A DNA stretch of 9,265 nt, from positions 1 through 9,265 of the forward strand of contig JALSHX010000260.1 of NCBI GenBank assembly GCA_026982025.1. The letters run 5' to 3'. Shown here piece by piece: positions 1-5,964 of the stretch; the stretch's first letter is position 1; every line of letters begins with the position of its first letter. This stretch comes from Aquificaceae bacterium. GTDB taxonomy: Bacteria; Aquificota; Aquificia; Aquificales; Aquificaceae. The notes under the pieces are model-generated. The model saw nothing but the letters and a program-made list of their open reading frames with translations, made no database searches and had not been told where the DNA came from. A program made the translations under genes and the position numbers.

Positions 1-12
1 GAGGGTCGGTTA

Positions 13-1125
13 TCAATCAACCTCAACTATGAACCCGTAGATTTCCATTCTCTTCAGCCGTTCAAGCTCACGCCTTGCGTCCCTTCTGGTTTCAAAGTTT
101 CCGTATATGACTTTGTAAATTCCTGCGGATTCAACGATGTTTATCTCACTCAGCCCCCTTCCGTTTAGTCTTTCCGCAAGTCTCTGTGCTCTCTTCCTCG
201 TTGAAAAAGCGGCAATTTGTATGCCGAACTTTCCTCTTTTCTTTACCTCTTCCTTCTCTTCCTGAATAGGGCTGTGATTCCGTGCTGGTTCTGAAGATGT
301 GGTTTGCTCAGGGGGAGTATTTGTTTCCTTTGGAACTTCACGGGGTTTAAATCTGCTGATGACCGTTCTTTTTTGCTCTTCAACGAGCACTTTGCTGAGA
401 AGTTCGTAAGCCTGAGCTCTTTGAAGATTGTTTGCCTGCTTGTTTTCAAGAACCATCCTCAGTGCTTCCTTAGCCTTTTCAAGCCTGCCCGTTTCGTAGT
501 AAACCTTTGCGAGGTTCAGGTAAACGTTTGGCATGGTGAAGTTGTTGGATATGAGAGACTTAAAAAGGTCCTCTGCCTCATCGTACTTTTTAAGGTCCAT
601 GTAGGCACTCCCCAGCTCAAGCTGGGCGTCAATAAACATTGGGTTGTAAGCGGTTGCCTTTCTGAGGTACTCAAGGTACTTTTCCCGCTTTCCGAGTTCC
701 TTGTAAACCTTGGCAAGGTGGTAAAAAGCCATGTGCTTCTTGTCAAAGGTCTCATCCGCAATGGCTTCTTCAAGGTTTTTAATGGCTCCCTTGTAGTCCT
801 TTGTTTTAAAAAACAGTATCCCGAGGTTCATCTTTGCCTCGGAGAAATCGGGATTTGCCACCAGAGCCATCCTGAAGGCTTCCTCCGCCTTTTTAAATTC
901 CTCAACCTCCATGTATGTAATTCCGAGGGCGTTCCACACTTTGGGTTCTTCGGGAGCCACCTTTGAAGCTCTGTAAAGGTGTGCAATTGCTTCCGAGTAG
1001 TTTTTTGCATAGAAGGAGGACAGACCCATATCGTAGAGGTATCTCCACTCTCCCTCCTGAGCACCGTTTTTTGCGGAACACGACAGGATCAGGGTAGCCA
1101 GAAAGAAGGGCAAAAACCTTTTCAT
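13..1125 (-). CDS. TPR-SPOR lipoprotein, probable outer-membrane peptidoglycan-binding protein
   Basis: This is a 370-residue protein with three parts. Residues 1-16 form a lipoprotein signal (MKR, a hydrophobic core, then I-L-S-C with Cys16 as the lipidation site). Ala17 at +2 would favour outer-membrane sorting by the Lol rule, which is best established in enterobacteria. Residues about 27-231 hold six TPR units of about 34 residues (starting near 27, 61, 95, 130, 164 and 198), with a possible half repeat after 235. A Pro/Glu/Lys-rich linker (255-297) leads to a C-terminal SPOR domain (about 298-368, beginning KFGIQIAAFSTRKRAQ). SPOR domains bind glycan strands lacking stem peptides, typically at division sites; TPRs serve as protein scaffolds. 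The start ATG overlaps the stop of the preceding SPOR gene by four bases, which suggests translational coupling. The gene ends in tandem in-frame stops (TGA TAA). Domain calls are firm; the cellular role (envelope or septum assembly, or a PilW-like pilotin) is inferred. Confidence 0.88.
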   Translation of the reverse strand: MKRFLPFFLATLILSCSAKNGAQEGEWRYLYDMGLSSFYAKNYSEAIAHLYRASKVAPEEPKVWNALGITYMEVEEFKKAEEAFRMALVANPDFSEAKMNLGILFFKTKDYKGAIKNLEEAIADETFDKKHMAFYHLAKVYKELGKREKYLEYLRKATAYNPMFIDAQLELGSAYMDLKKYDEAEDLFKSLISNNFTMPNVYLNLAKVYYETGRLEKAKEALRMVLENKQANNLQRAQAYELLSKVLVEEQKRTVISRFKPREVPKETNTPPEQTTSSEPARNHSPIQEEKEEVKKRGKFGIQIAAFSTRKRAQRLAERLNGRGLSEINIVESAGIYKVIYGNFETRRDARRELERLKRMEIYGFIVEVD

Positions 1126-1754
1126 TTCACGACGAAGGCATTTCCGAACTGGCTTCTAACTGTCCTGAGAGCCTCCTTGAGGCTCCCCGCAAGGACCCTG
1201 ACCCTTACCTTGTAAAGACCGTCCTCGCTGACTATAAAGGTTTCAAAGCCCCTCTCGGACGCCTTTGTTTTTACCTTCTGTGCGTTTGCTGAATCTTTGA
1301 AGGCTCCTATTTGAAGTACGAATTCCTTCTCCGCTTTTTTAATGATGATTTTAGGTTCCTCTTCAACGACCACTTCTTCCTTCTTAAGTTCGGTATTTTG
1401 CGGTTCGGGTTCCTGATTTGTTTGCTGTTGAGTCTGCGGTGGCGGGGTTTGCCCGGTGTTCTGAGCTACCGTTGTACCTGTTGCCGCAACGGGGGTCACT
1501 TCGGGATTCTGGGCAACCTCAACGGTCACCTCGCCCGTTGCTTCATCAACCTCTTCCGCCTCCTCGGTCTCAACCGTAACAGGTTCGGACCTTTCCTTGA
1601 TCTGAACGGGCTCCTTAGCCCTCACCACGCTGGGCGGTGTTGATATAAAGCTCTCCTGTGACTCAATCCACTTGTTGACCCCTAAGTAAAAGAAAACAAG
1701 TGCAATAAGCACTCCCAGAAGGAGTGCAAGCCTGTGCTTGTGAACCTTCTTCAT
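1122..1754 (-). CDS. Inner-membrane-anchored SPOR-domain protein
   Basis: The 210-residue protein has a short basic N-terminus (MKKVHKHR), one transmembrane segment at about 9-26, a long low-complexity periplasmic linker (about 40-140), and a C-terminal SPOR domain (about 143-209, with FVLQIGAFKDSANAQKVK as its first strand and helix). The linker is acidic and then Pro/Gln/Thr-rich, including a QTQQQTNQ stretch. This bitopic layout matches FtsN, DedD and DamX-type cell-division proteins, whose SPOR domains recognise denuded glycans at the septum. Nothing in the linker identifies it specifically as FtsN. The ATG follows a good ribosome-binding site that overlaps the argS stop. The gene's own TGA overlaps the start of the TPR-SPOR lipoprotein gene, so the two SPOR proteins are probably made together. 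A division or peptidoglycan role is inferred from the family. Confidence 0.87.
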   Translation of the reverse strand: MKKVHKHRLALLLGVLIALVFFYLGVNKWIESQESFISTPPSVVRAKEPVQIKERSEPVTVETEEAEEVDEATGEVTVEVAQNPEVTPVAATGTTVAQNTGQTPPPQTQQQTNQEPEPQNTELKKEEVVVEEEPKIIIKKAEKEFVLQIGAFKDSANAQKVKTKASERGFETFIVSEDGLYKVRVRVLAGSLKEALRTVRSQFGNAFVVK

Positions 1755-1758
1755 AACA

Positions 1759-1765
1759 CTCCCCC
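1759..1765 (-). promoter_or_regulatory. Ribosome-binding site of the SPOR gene, adjoining the argS stop
   Basis: GGGGGAG lies four bases before the ATG at 1754. It directly follows the argS TAA (1766-1768), reading TAAGGGGGAG. Ribosomes finishing argS would terminate on top of this site, which favours coupled translation. Confidence 0.6.
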
Positions 1766-3499
1766 TTACATTCTTTCAGGCGCGGACACACCTATTAATT
1801 TTAATCCCAAAGCGAGGGCGGTCCTGATCCCTTTTAAGAGAGCAAGGCGTGCTTCCATGAGGGACTGTTCCGAACCTATGATCCTGTTGTGGTTGTAGTA
1901 GTTGTGAAAACTCCCCGCAAGGTCTATAAGGTAAAAGGTAATCAGATGCGGATCTCTCCCCCTGCAGGCTGTAAGGATCTCATCCTTTAGAAAAAGGACC
2001 TTCTTCATAAGACCTGTTTCCGCCTCGGATGACAGCCGGCTCAGGTCGGCATTCTTAATGACCTCCTCCGGATCCTCTGAGAATCTTTTTTTGAATTCCC
2101 TAAATACGCCCGCTATGCGGGCGTGGGCGTACTGAACGTAAAAAACAGGATTGTCGGAACTTTTTTCCTTAACGAGGTTTATGTCAAAGTCAAGGTGAGT
2201 GTCGCTCCTTCTTGTTAGGAATATAAACCGAACCGCATCCGCACCTACCTCTTCCATAACCTCCCTGACGGGTACGAAGGTTCCTGCTCTCTTGGACATC
2301 TTTATTTCCTTTCCATTTTTAAAGAGCCTGACCATCTGGATCAGGTAAACCTCAAGCCAGTCATCGGGTATTCCCAGCATGCTCAGGGCTATCCTGAGCC
2401 TCATTATGTAGCCGTGGTGGTCCGAACCCCAGAGGTCAATGACCTTTTCATATCCGCGATTAAACTTATCAAGGTGGTAGGCGATGTCGGACGCGAAGTA
2501 AGTGAAGCTTCCTTCGGATTTTTTGAGGACCCGGTCTTTGTCATCGCCCCTTTCCTGAGTTTTTAGCCAGAGAGCACCGTCCGACTCGTAGGTGTGTGCC
2601 CCCTCTTCAAGCCTTCGCAGAACTTCCTCAACCTCTCCTTTCATGTGAAATTCCCTTTCGCTGACCCACGAATCAAACTCAACCCCGAGGTCGGAGAGAT
2701 CCCTTTTTATTTCCCTCATCATGAAATCAAGTCCGAAAAGGGAGCAGAGCTCTTCAGGGGTTCCACTTTTCGGTTTGAAGGATTTGAGGTAGTTCTTCTC
2801 AAAGGGAAGATCCGACTCCATCAGGAGACGGTGGGATTCCTCAAGGGAGCCATCGGCGAGCTTTGTTCCTACAATTGCCGATAGGAGCCGTGCTATCTCT
2901 TTAATGTATTCTCCTCTGTATCCCTCTTTTTCAAAGGTGTCCCTTATTCTTTCCATCAGGTCCTTCCTTCCGAAAAGCTCAAGGTAGCGATAAAAAACGG
3001 AAGTGCCAAGAAGGTAAACCTGCCTTCCCGCATCGTTTATGTAGTACTCCCGGGACACATCGTATCCGAGAAAGCTCAGTATCCTTGAAAGGGCGTCCCC
3101 CACGACCGCTCCCCTTCCGTGTCCAAGGTGGAGAGGACCTGTAGGGTTGGCGCTGACATACTCAAGCTGAATCTTCATGCCCTTTCCTATGTCTTTCTTG
3201 AAGTAATCTTCACCTTCATTCAGAACTTTTCTGAAGCTTGAGATGAGAAAGTCCTTTGAAAATCTGAAGTTTATAAACCCTCCCGCGGGGGATACCTGTT
3301 CAAAGGCAGGGTTTTCCGAAAGCTTTTCAGCCAGAGTCTCAGCAACTAAGGAAGGATTTCTCTTCTCCTTCTTTGCCAGAATAAAAGCGGTGTTTGTGGA
3401 TAGATCACCGTGCCTGGGATCTCTCGGCCTTTCAACCCTTGAGCCTTCGGGAAGGTTGCCGAGAATGTCCCTGAGAGCCTGTTCAACGGTTTCCTTCAT
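1766..3499 (-). CDS. argS: Arginyl-tRNA synthetase
   Basis: A class I aminoacyl-tRNA synthetase that charges tRNA-Arg with arginine at the expense of ATP. Numbered from the ATG at 3499 (577 residues), the order is: an N-terminal Add1-type domain (about 1-85), the HIGH signature as HLGH (124-127, in GPLHLGHGRG), a conserved YYINDAG segment (152-158), the KMSK loop as KMSKRAGTF (400-408), and a C-terminal DALR-type anticodon-binding domain (about 450-577) ending in GVSAPERM, a typical ArgS tail. Length is normal for the family. The reading frame extends two codons upstream to a TTG at 3505. ATG is preferred because it gives the usual N-terminus (MKETVEQALRDILG) and neither start has a well-spaced ribosome-binding site. 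The gene follows fliN after 18 bases and is followed by the SPOR gene 11 bases later. Identity is essentially certain. Confidence 0.97.
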   Translation of the reverse strand: MKETVEQALRDILGNLPEGSRVERPRDPRHGDLSTNTAFILAKKEKRNPSLVAETLAEKLSENPAFEQVSPAGGFINFRFSKDFLISSFRKVLNEGEDYFKKDIGKGMKIQLEYVSANPTGPLHLGHGRGAVVGDALSRILSFLGYDVSREYYINDAGRQVYLLGTSVFYRYLELFGRKDLMERIRDTFEKEGYRGEYIKEIARLLSAIVGTKLADGSLEESHRLLMESDLPFEKNYLKSFKPKSGTPEELCSLFGLDFMMREIKRDLSDLGVEFDSWVSEREFHMKGEVEEVLRRLEEGAHTYESDGALWLKTQERGDDKDRVLKKSEGSFTYFASDIAYHLDKFNRGYEKVIDLWGSDHHGYIMRLRIALSMLGIPDDWLEVYLIQMVRLFKNGKEIKMSKRAGTFVPVREVMEEVGADAVRFIFLTRRSDTHLDFDINLVKEKSSDNPVFYVQYAHARIAGVFREFKKRFSEDPEEVIKNADLSRLSSEAETGLMKKVLFLKDEILTACRGRDPHLITFYLIDLAGSFHNYYNHNRIIGSEQSLMEARLALLKGIRTALALGLKLIGVSAPERM

Positions 3500-3510
3500 A
3501 GGCAAAAAAG

Positions 3511-3516
3511 ATTATA
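3511..3516 (-). promoter_or_regulatory. Possible -10 element upstream of argS
   Basis: A perfect TATAAT hexamer sits in the fliN-argS gap, with its 3' end 11 bases before the argS ATG. Initiation about seven bases downstream would give a nearly leaderless argS mRNA. No recognisable TTGACA-like -35 box lies 16-18 bases upstream, so this may be chance in an AT-rich gap. Confidence 0.2.
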
Positions 3517-3517
3517 A

Positions 3518-3997
3518 CTACTTCCTAAGACTGCCCTCTAAGGTATCTCTGAAGATACTCTTCCTCTCCTCAGCGTAAATTTCGGTTATGCGAATGCCGA
3601 ACTTTTCACCCACAACCACCAGCTCGCCCCTTGCAATTAACTTACCGTTGACTTTTATGTCAACCGGCTCGGTTGTCTCCCTGTCAAGTTCAAGGACTGA
3701 ACCGGGACCGAAGTTGAGAAGTTCTTTTATCTGTATTACCGTGGAACCAACCACAACCTCAACATTGAGGGGTATGTCCATTATCCTCTCAAGGAGTTTT
3801 GAGAGGTCCTTCTCCGAAGGCTTTTTGGCTTCCGCTACCTGAGTTTTTACCTCTTGACCTTTTTCCCCTGTTTGCTGATTTGCTTCCTGCTTTTGTTCTT
3901 CCTTTGGACCCCCCTCCTGCCGGGAAAGAGCCTCTTCCCACTGCTTGGCAAGCTCTTCCTGAGAGATTTCTTCCTCTTTTTTCTCTTCCTCTGCCAT
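3518..3997 (-). CDS. fliN: Flagellar motor switch protein FliN
   Basis: FliN is part of the cytoplasmic C-ring of the flagellum, where with FliM and FliG it controls rotation direction and helps dock the export apparatus. From the ATG at 3997 the protein has 159 residues. The C-terminal SpoA domain (about 66-146) carries the family signatures IMDIPLNVEVVVG, GPGSVLELD, PVDIKVNGKLIARGEVV-like (here GELVV) and FGIRITEI. The N-terminal half is Glu/Lys/Gln-rich and probably disordered. It contains QWEEALSRQ, which resembles LWAEALSEQ near the N-terminus of E. coli FliN. The frame extends two codons upstream to a TTG at 4003, but that codon touches the Shine-Dalgarno AGAGG, whereas the ATG is six bases away. 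No other flagellar gene is present; the neighbours are ispG (20 bases upstream) and argS. Confidence 0.95.
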   Translation of the reverse strand: MAEEEKKEEEISQEELAKQWEEALSRQEGGPKEEQKQEANQQTGEKGQEVKTQVAEAKKPSEKDLSKLLERIMDIPLNVEVVVGSTVIQIKELLNFGPGSVLELDRETTEPVDIKVNGKLIARGELVVVGEKFGIRITEIYAEERKSIFRDTLEGSLRK

Positions 3998-4003
3998 CCG
4001 CAA

Positions 4004-4008
4004 CCTCT
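4004..4008 (-). promoter_or_regulatory. Ribosome-binding site that decides the fliN start
   Basis: AGAGG lies six bases before the ATG at 3997. The alternative TTG at 4003-4001 is immediately adjacent to it, too close for initiation, so the site supports the shorter fliN product. Confidence 0.6.
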
Positions 4009-4017
4009 AAGGATAAT

Positions 4018-5073
4018 TTAACTCATTTTCTCAATTTCCTGAAGGAGTTCCACCGCCATCTCCTCTTCCGAAACTTTCTTGATGGGCTTTCCTTCCTTGA
4101 AGATCCACGCGAAACCCTTACCGCAGGCAAGACCGATGTCCGCCTCCCTTGCTTCTCCTATAGCGTTTACAACACAGCCCATTATGGCAACCTTCAAGGG
4201 TTTGTCAATGTCCCTGAGCTTTCCTTCAACCTCCTGAATGACCTTGGGAAGGTCAACCTCAATCCTTCCGCAGGTGGGACACGCCACCACTTCAACGCCT
4301 TTTCTCCTGAGTCCAAGAGCTTTTAAAATCTCGTAGGCTGTTTCAACCTCCACCACCGGGTCGTCGGTGAGGGAAACCCTGACTGTATCACCTACGCCCA
4401 AGTAAAGGAGTATTCCTATACCCACCGAGGATTTGATAATTCCCCTATTTCCCATTCCTGCTTCTGTTATTCCGATGTGGAGGGGTATGTCGGTTTTTTG
4501 GGCAAAAATAAGATTTGCCCTAACATTCTCAAGAACATCGGAGCCCTTGATGGAGACCTTGAAATTGGTCATTCCCCACTTTTCAAACTTTTCTGACCAC
4601 CTCAGAGCACTGTGGGAAAGAGCCTCCGCGCTCGGGTAGCCGTACTTTTCAAGGAGGTCCTTTTCCAGCGACCCTGAGTTCACCCCGATTCTGACCGCCA
4701 CGCCCCTCCTCTTTGCCTCTTCCGCTATCTCTCTTACGACCTCTTCCTTTCCGATGTTTCCCGGATTTATTCTTATTCCCTGCACTCCCTTTTCCATGGA
4801 CTTAAGGGCGTAGGAGGGTGCGAAGTGGATGTCCGCAATAACGGGAATGGGGCTGTTTTTGACTATCTCCTCAAGAGCCTGCACATCCTCGCTGTGAGGA
4901 ACCGCTACCCTTACGATCTCACAGCCAGCTATGTGGAGAGCATGGATCTGAGAGAGCGTTTCCTCAACATTTCGCGTTTTAGTTGAGGTCATTGATTGAA
5001 CTACTACCGGCGCGCCTCCGCCGATTGCGACGGTGCCCACCGTTACCCGCCGTGTCTTTCTTCTCTCAATCAT
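4018..5073 (-). CDS. ispG: 4-hydroxy-3-methylbut-2-en-1-yl diphosphate synthase (IspG/GcpE)
   Basis: IspG is the penultimate enzyme of the non-mevalonate (MEP) isoprenoid pathway. It reductively opens MEcPP to HMBPP using a [4Fe-4S] cluster and electrons from ferredoxin or flavodoxin. The 351-residue protein has the two-domain bacterial form: an N-terminal TIM barrel (about 1-245, with VVVQSMTSTKT at 23-33 and RINPGNIG at 101-108) and a C-terminal cluster domain. The cluster ligands are Cys265 and Cys268 (ACPTCGR), Cys300 (MGCVVN) and Glu307 (NAIGEAR), which correspond to the three Cys and one Glu known from IspG structures. The usual NGPGEA after the third Cys reads NAIGEA here. The ATG start gives the normal N-terminus but has no clear Shine-Dalgarno. 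It lies 27 bases after the GYD gene and 20 bases before fliN. Identity is very secure. Confidence 0.97.
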   Translation of the reverse strand: MIERRKTRRVTVGTVAIGGGAPVVVQSMTSTKTRNVEETLSQIHALHIAGCEIVRVAVPHSEDVQALEEIVKNSPIPVIADIHFAPSYALKSMEKGVQGIRINPGNIGKEEVVREIAEEAKRRGVAVRIGVNSGSLEKDLLEKYGYPSAEALSHSALRWSEKFEKWGMTNFKVSIKGSDVLENVRANLIFAQKTDIPLHIGITEAGMGNRGIIKSSVGIGILLYLGVGDTVRVSLTDDPVVEVETAYEILKALGLRRKGVEVVACPTCGRIEVDLPKVIQEVEGKLRDIDKPLKVAIMGCVVNAIGEAREADIGLACGKGFAWIFKEGKPIKKVSEEEMAVELLQEIEKMS

Positions 5074-5100
5074 CGGAAGTTAATATTCTATGATTTTTCA

Positions 5101-5394
5101 TCACAGATCTTTTAGATCACTGATCAGCCTGTCAATTTCAATAGCGGGCATGGTAAGTGTTCTAATGGAGCCCCTTGAATTTAGTTCCACCGCCATCTTA
5201 ACCACGCTGTCGTTATCGGGTGCCTCAATGATGTTAACGAAGTCATAGGGTCCCATAACCGCATACTGGGCGAGTATTTTTACTCCGAACCTGTCCATAA
5301 CCTCCTGATCAACCTCCTTAATTCTCTCCGGCTTGCTTTTTAATGTTTTCGCACCCTCGTCCGTCAAGGTTGTTAACATCACGAATACGGGCAT
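5101..5394 (-). CDS. Small GYD-domain protein of unknown function
   Basis: The 97-residue protein matches the GYD family (Pfam GYD domain) over its whole length. It begins MPVFVMLTTLTDEGAKTLK, then has a PERI helix (22-25), the signature MGPYDFVNIIEAPD (47-60) in which GPYD corresponds to the family's G-x-YD, and a final strand with SIRTLTMPAIE. Such proteins are compact alpha/beta units of the dimeric ferredoxin-like fold type and have no established biochemical role. There is no signal peptide or membrane segment, so it should be cytosolic. It has the best ribosome-binding site in the window (AAGGAGGT, six bases before ATG), which suggests strong translation. It sits between mogA (28 bases upstream) and ispG (27 bases downstream). 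The family call is firm; no function can be assigned, and the neighbours do not settle it. Confidence 0.88.
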   Translation of the reverse strand: MPVFVMLTTLTDEGAKTLKSKPERIKEVDQEVMDRFGVKILAQYAVMGPYDFVNIIEAPDNDSVVKMAVELNSRGSIRTLTMPAIEIDRLISDLKDL

Positions 5395-5400
5395 CTTCCC

Positions 5401-5408
5401 ACCTCCTT
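5401..5408 (-). promoter_or_regulatory. Consensus Shine-Dalgarno of the GYD gene
   Basis: AAGGAGGT is followed by GGGAAG and then ATG at 5394, which is ideal spacing. Most other starts in this cluster have weak or no Shine-Dalgarno, so this one stands out. Confidence 0.75.
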
Positions 5409-5422
5409 ACCTTAAATTTAGT

Positions 5423-5950
5423 TCATTTTCCCGGCCTGAAGGCTTTTAATTTCTCTGGCTTTGTATCAATGAAGGAACCGCCGATTAGATCAATGCAGTA
5501 GGGAACTGCCGGAAATACCGCGTCAAGGCAGATCCTTATTGACTGTGGTTTACCGGGGAGATTTATAATCAAACAGTTTTTCCTGATTCCCGCCGTCTGC
5601 CGCGACAGTATGGCTGTGGGGACCTGTTCAAGGGATACCTTTCTCATTAATTCGCCGAATCCCGGGAGCATTTTTTCGCAAACCGACTCCGTTGCCTCGG
5701 GAGTAACATCTCTCGGAGCGGGACCCGTTCCTCCTGTTGTCAGGATCAGACTGCATCCCACCGAATCAACCATCTGGCGTAGATTTTCCTCTATCTGCTC
5801 CTTCTCATCAGGTATTATCCTGTACTCAACTTTGAAGGGAGTGGAGATAACTTCCTTCAAGTATTCTATTATTGCCTTTCCGCTGATGTCCTCGTACTCA
5901 CCCCTGCTCGCTCTATCGGAAATTGTCAAAACTCCGATTATCGCCTCCAT
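5423..5950 (-). CDS. mogA: Molybdopterin adenylyltransferase MogA
   Basis: MogA adenylates molybdopterin with ATP, preparing it for molybdenum insertion by MoeA in cofactor synthesis. The 175-residue protein is a single MoCF-biosynthesis (MoaB/Mog) domain. It has LTISDRASRGEYED (8-21), the nucleotide-binding loop TTGGTGPAPRDVTPEAT (71-87), PGFGELMRK (96-104), PTAILSRQ (111-118) and LPGKPQSI (131-138). Asp48 in IPDE and Asp81 in PRDVTP align with the functional Asp49 and Asp82 of E. coli MogA. The tail AVPYCIDLIGGS...AFRP also matches MogA, which argues for MogA over MoaB. It is about 20 residues shorter than E. coli MogA, lacking a segment before AVPYCID and the extreme C-terminus. The ATG is required to keep the first strand, although no Shine-Dalgarno precedes it. 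It starts 14 bases after the M16 partner gene. No other molybdenum-cofactor gene is in the window. Confidence 0.93.
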   Translation of the reverse strand: MEAIIGVLTISDRASRGEYEDISGKAIIEYLKEVISTPFKVEYRIIPDEKEQIEENLRQMVDSVGCSLILTTGGTGPAPRDVTPEATESVCEKMLPGFGELMRKVSLEQVPTAILSRQTAGIRKNCLIINLPGKPQSIRICLDAVFPAVPYCIDLIGGSFIDTKPEKLKAFRPGK

Positions 5951-5964
5951 TCTAAAATTCTAAT

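Noticed and set aside
304..966. 220-codon open frame on the plus strand
   Set aside because: It lies antisense to the TPR-SPOR gene; its Cys/Val/Leu-rich product matches no recognisable family and reflects codon bias of the gene opposite.
1374..1643. Low-complexity Glu/Val/Pro/Gln/Thr region as a DNA repeat
   Set aside because: No regular tandem unit is visible at the DNA level; it is the flexible linker of the SPOR protein.
3799..4326. 175-codon plus-strand frame spanning the fliN-ispG junction
   Set aside because: It is antisense to two well-identified genes, Pro/Leu-rich in the manner of shadow frames, and has no domain.
5074..5100. TAGAAT as a -10 element upstream of ispG
   Set aside because: No -35-like hexamer occurs at suitable spacing and the AT-rich gap makes a chance match likely.
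5432..5458. Plus-strand GGCC-TGAA-GGCT hairpin followed by TTTT, terminator-like
   Set aside because: The stem is only about four pairs including a wobble, it lies within the mogA coding end, and there is no plus-strand gene to terminate.
5610..5963. 117-codon plus-strand frame opposite mogA
   Set aside because: It is antisense to the conserved MogA core, Ser/Pro-rich, and has no family resemblance.
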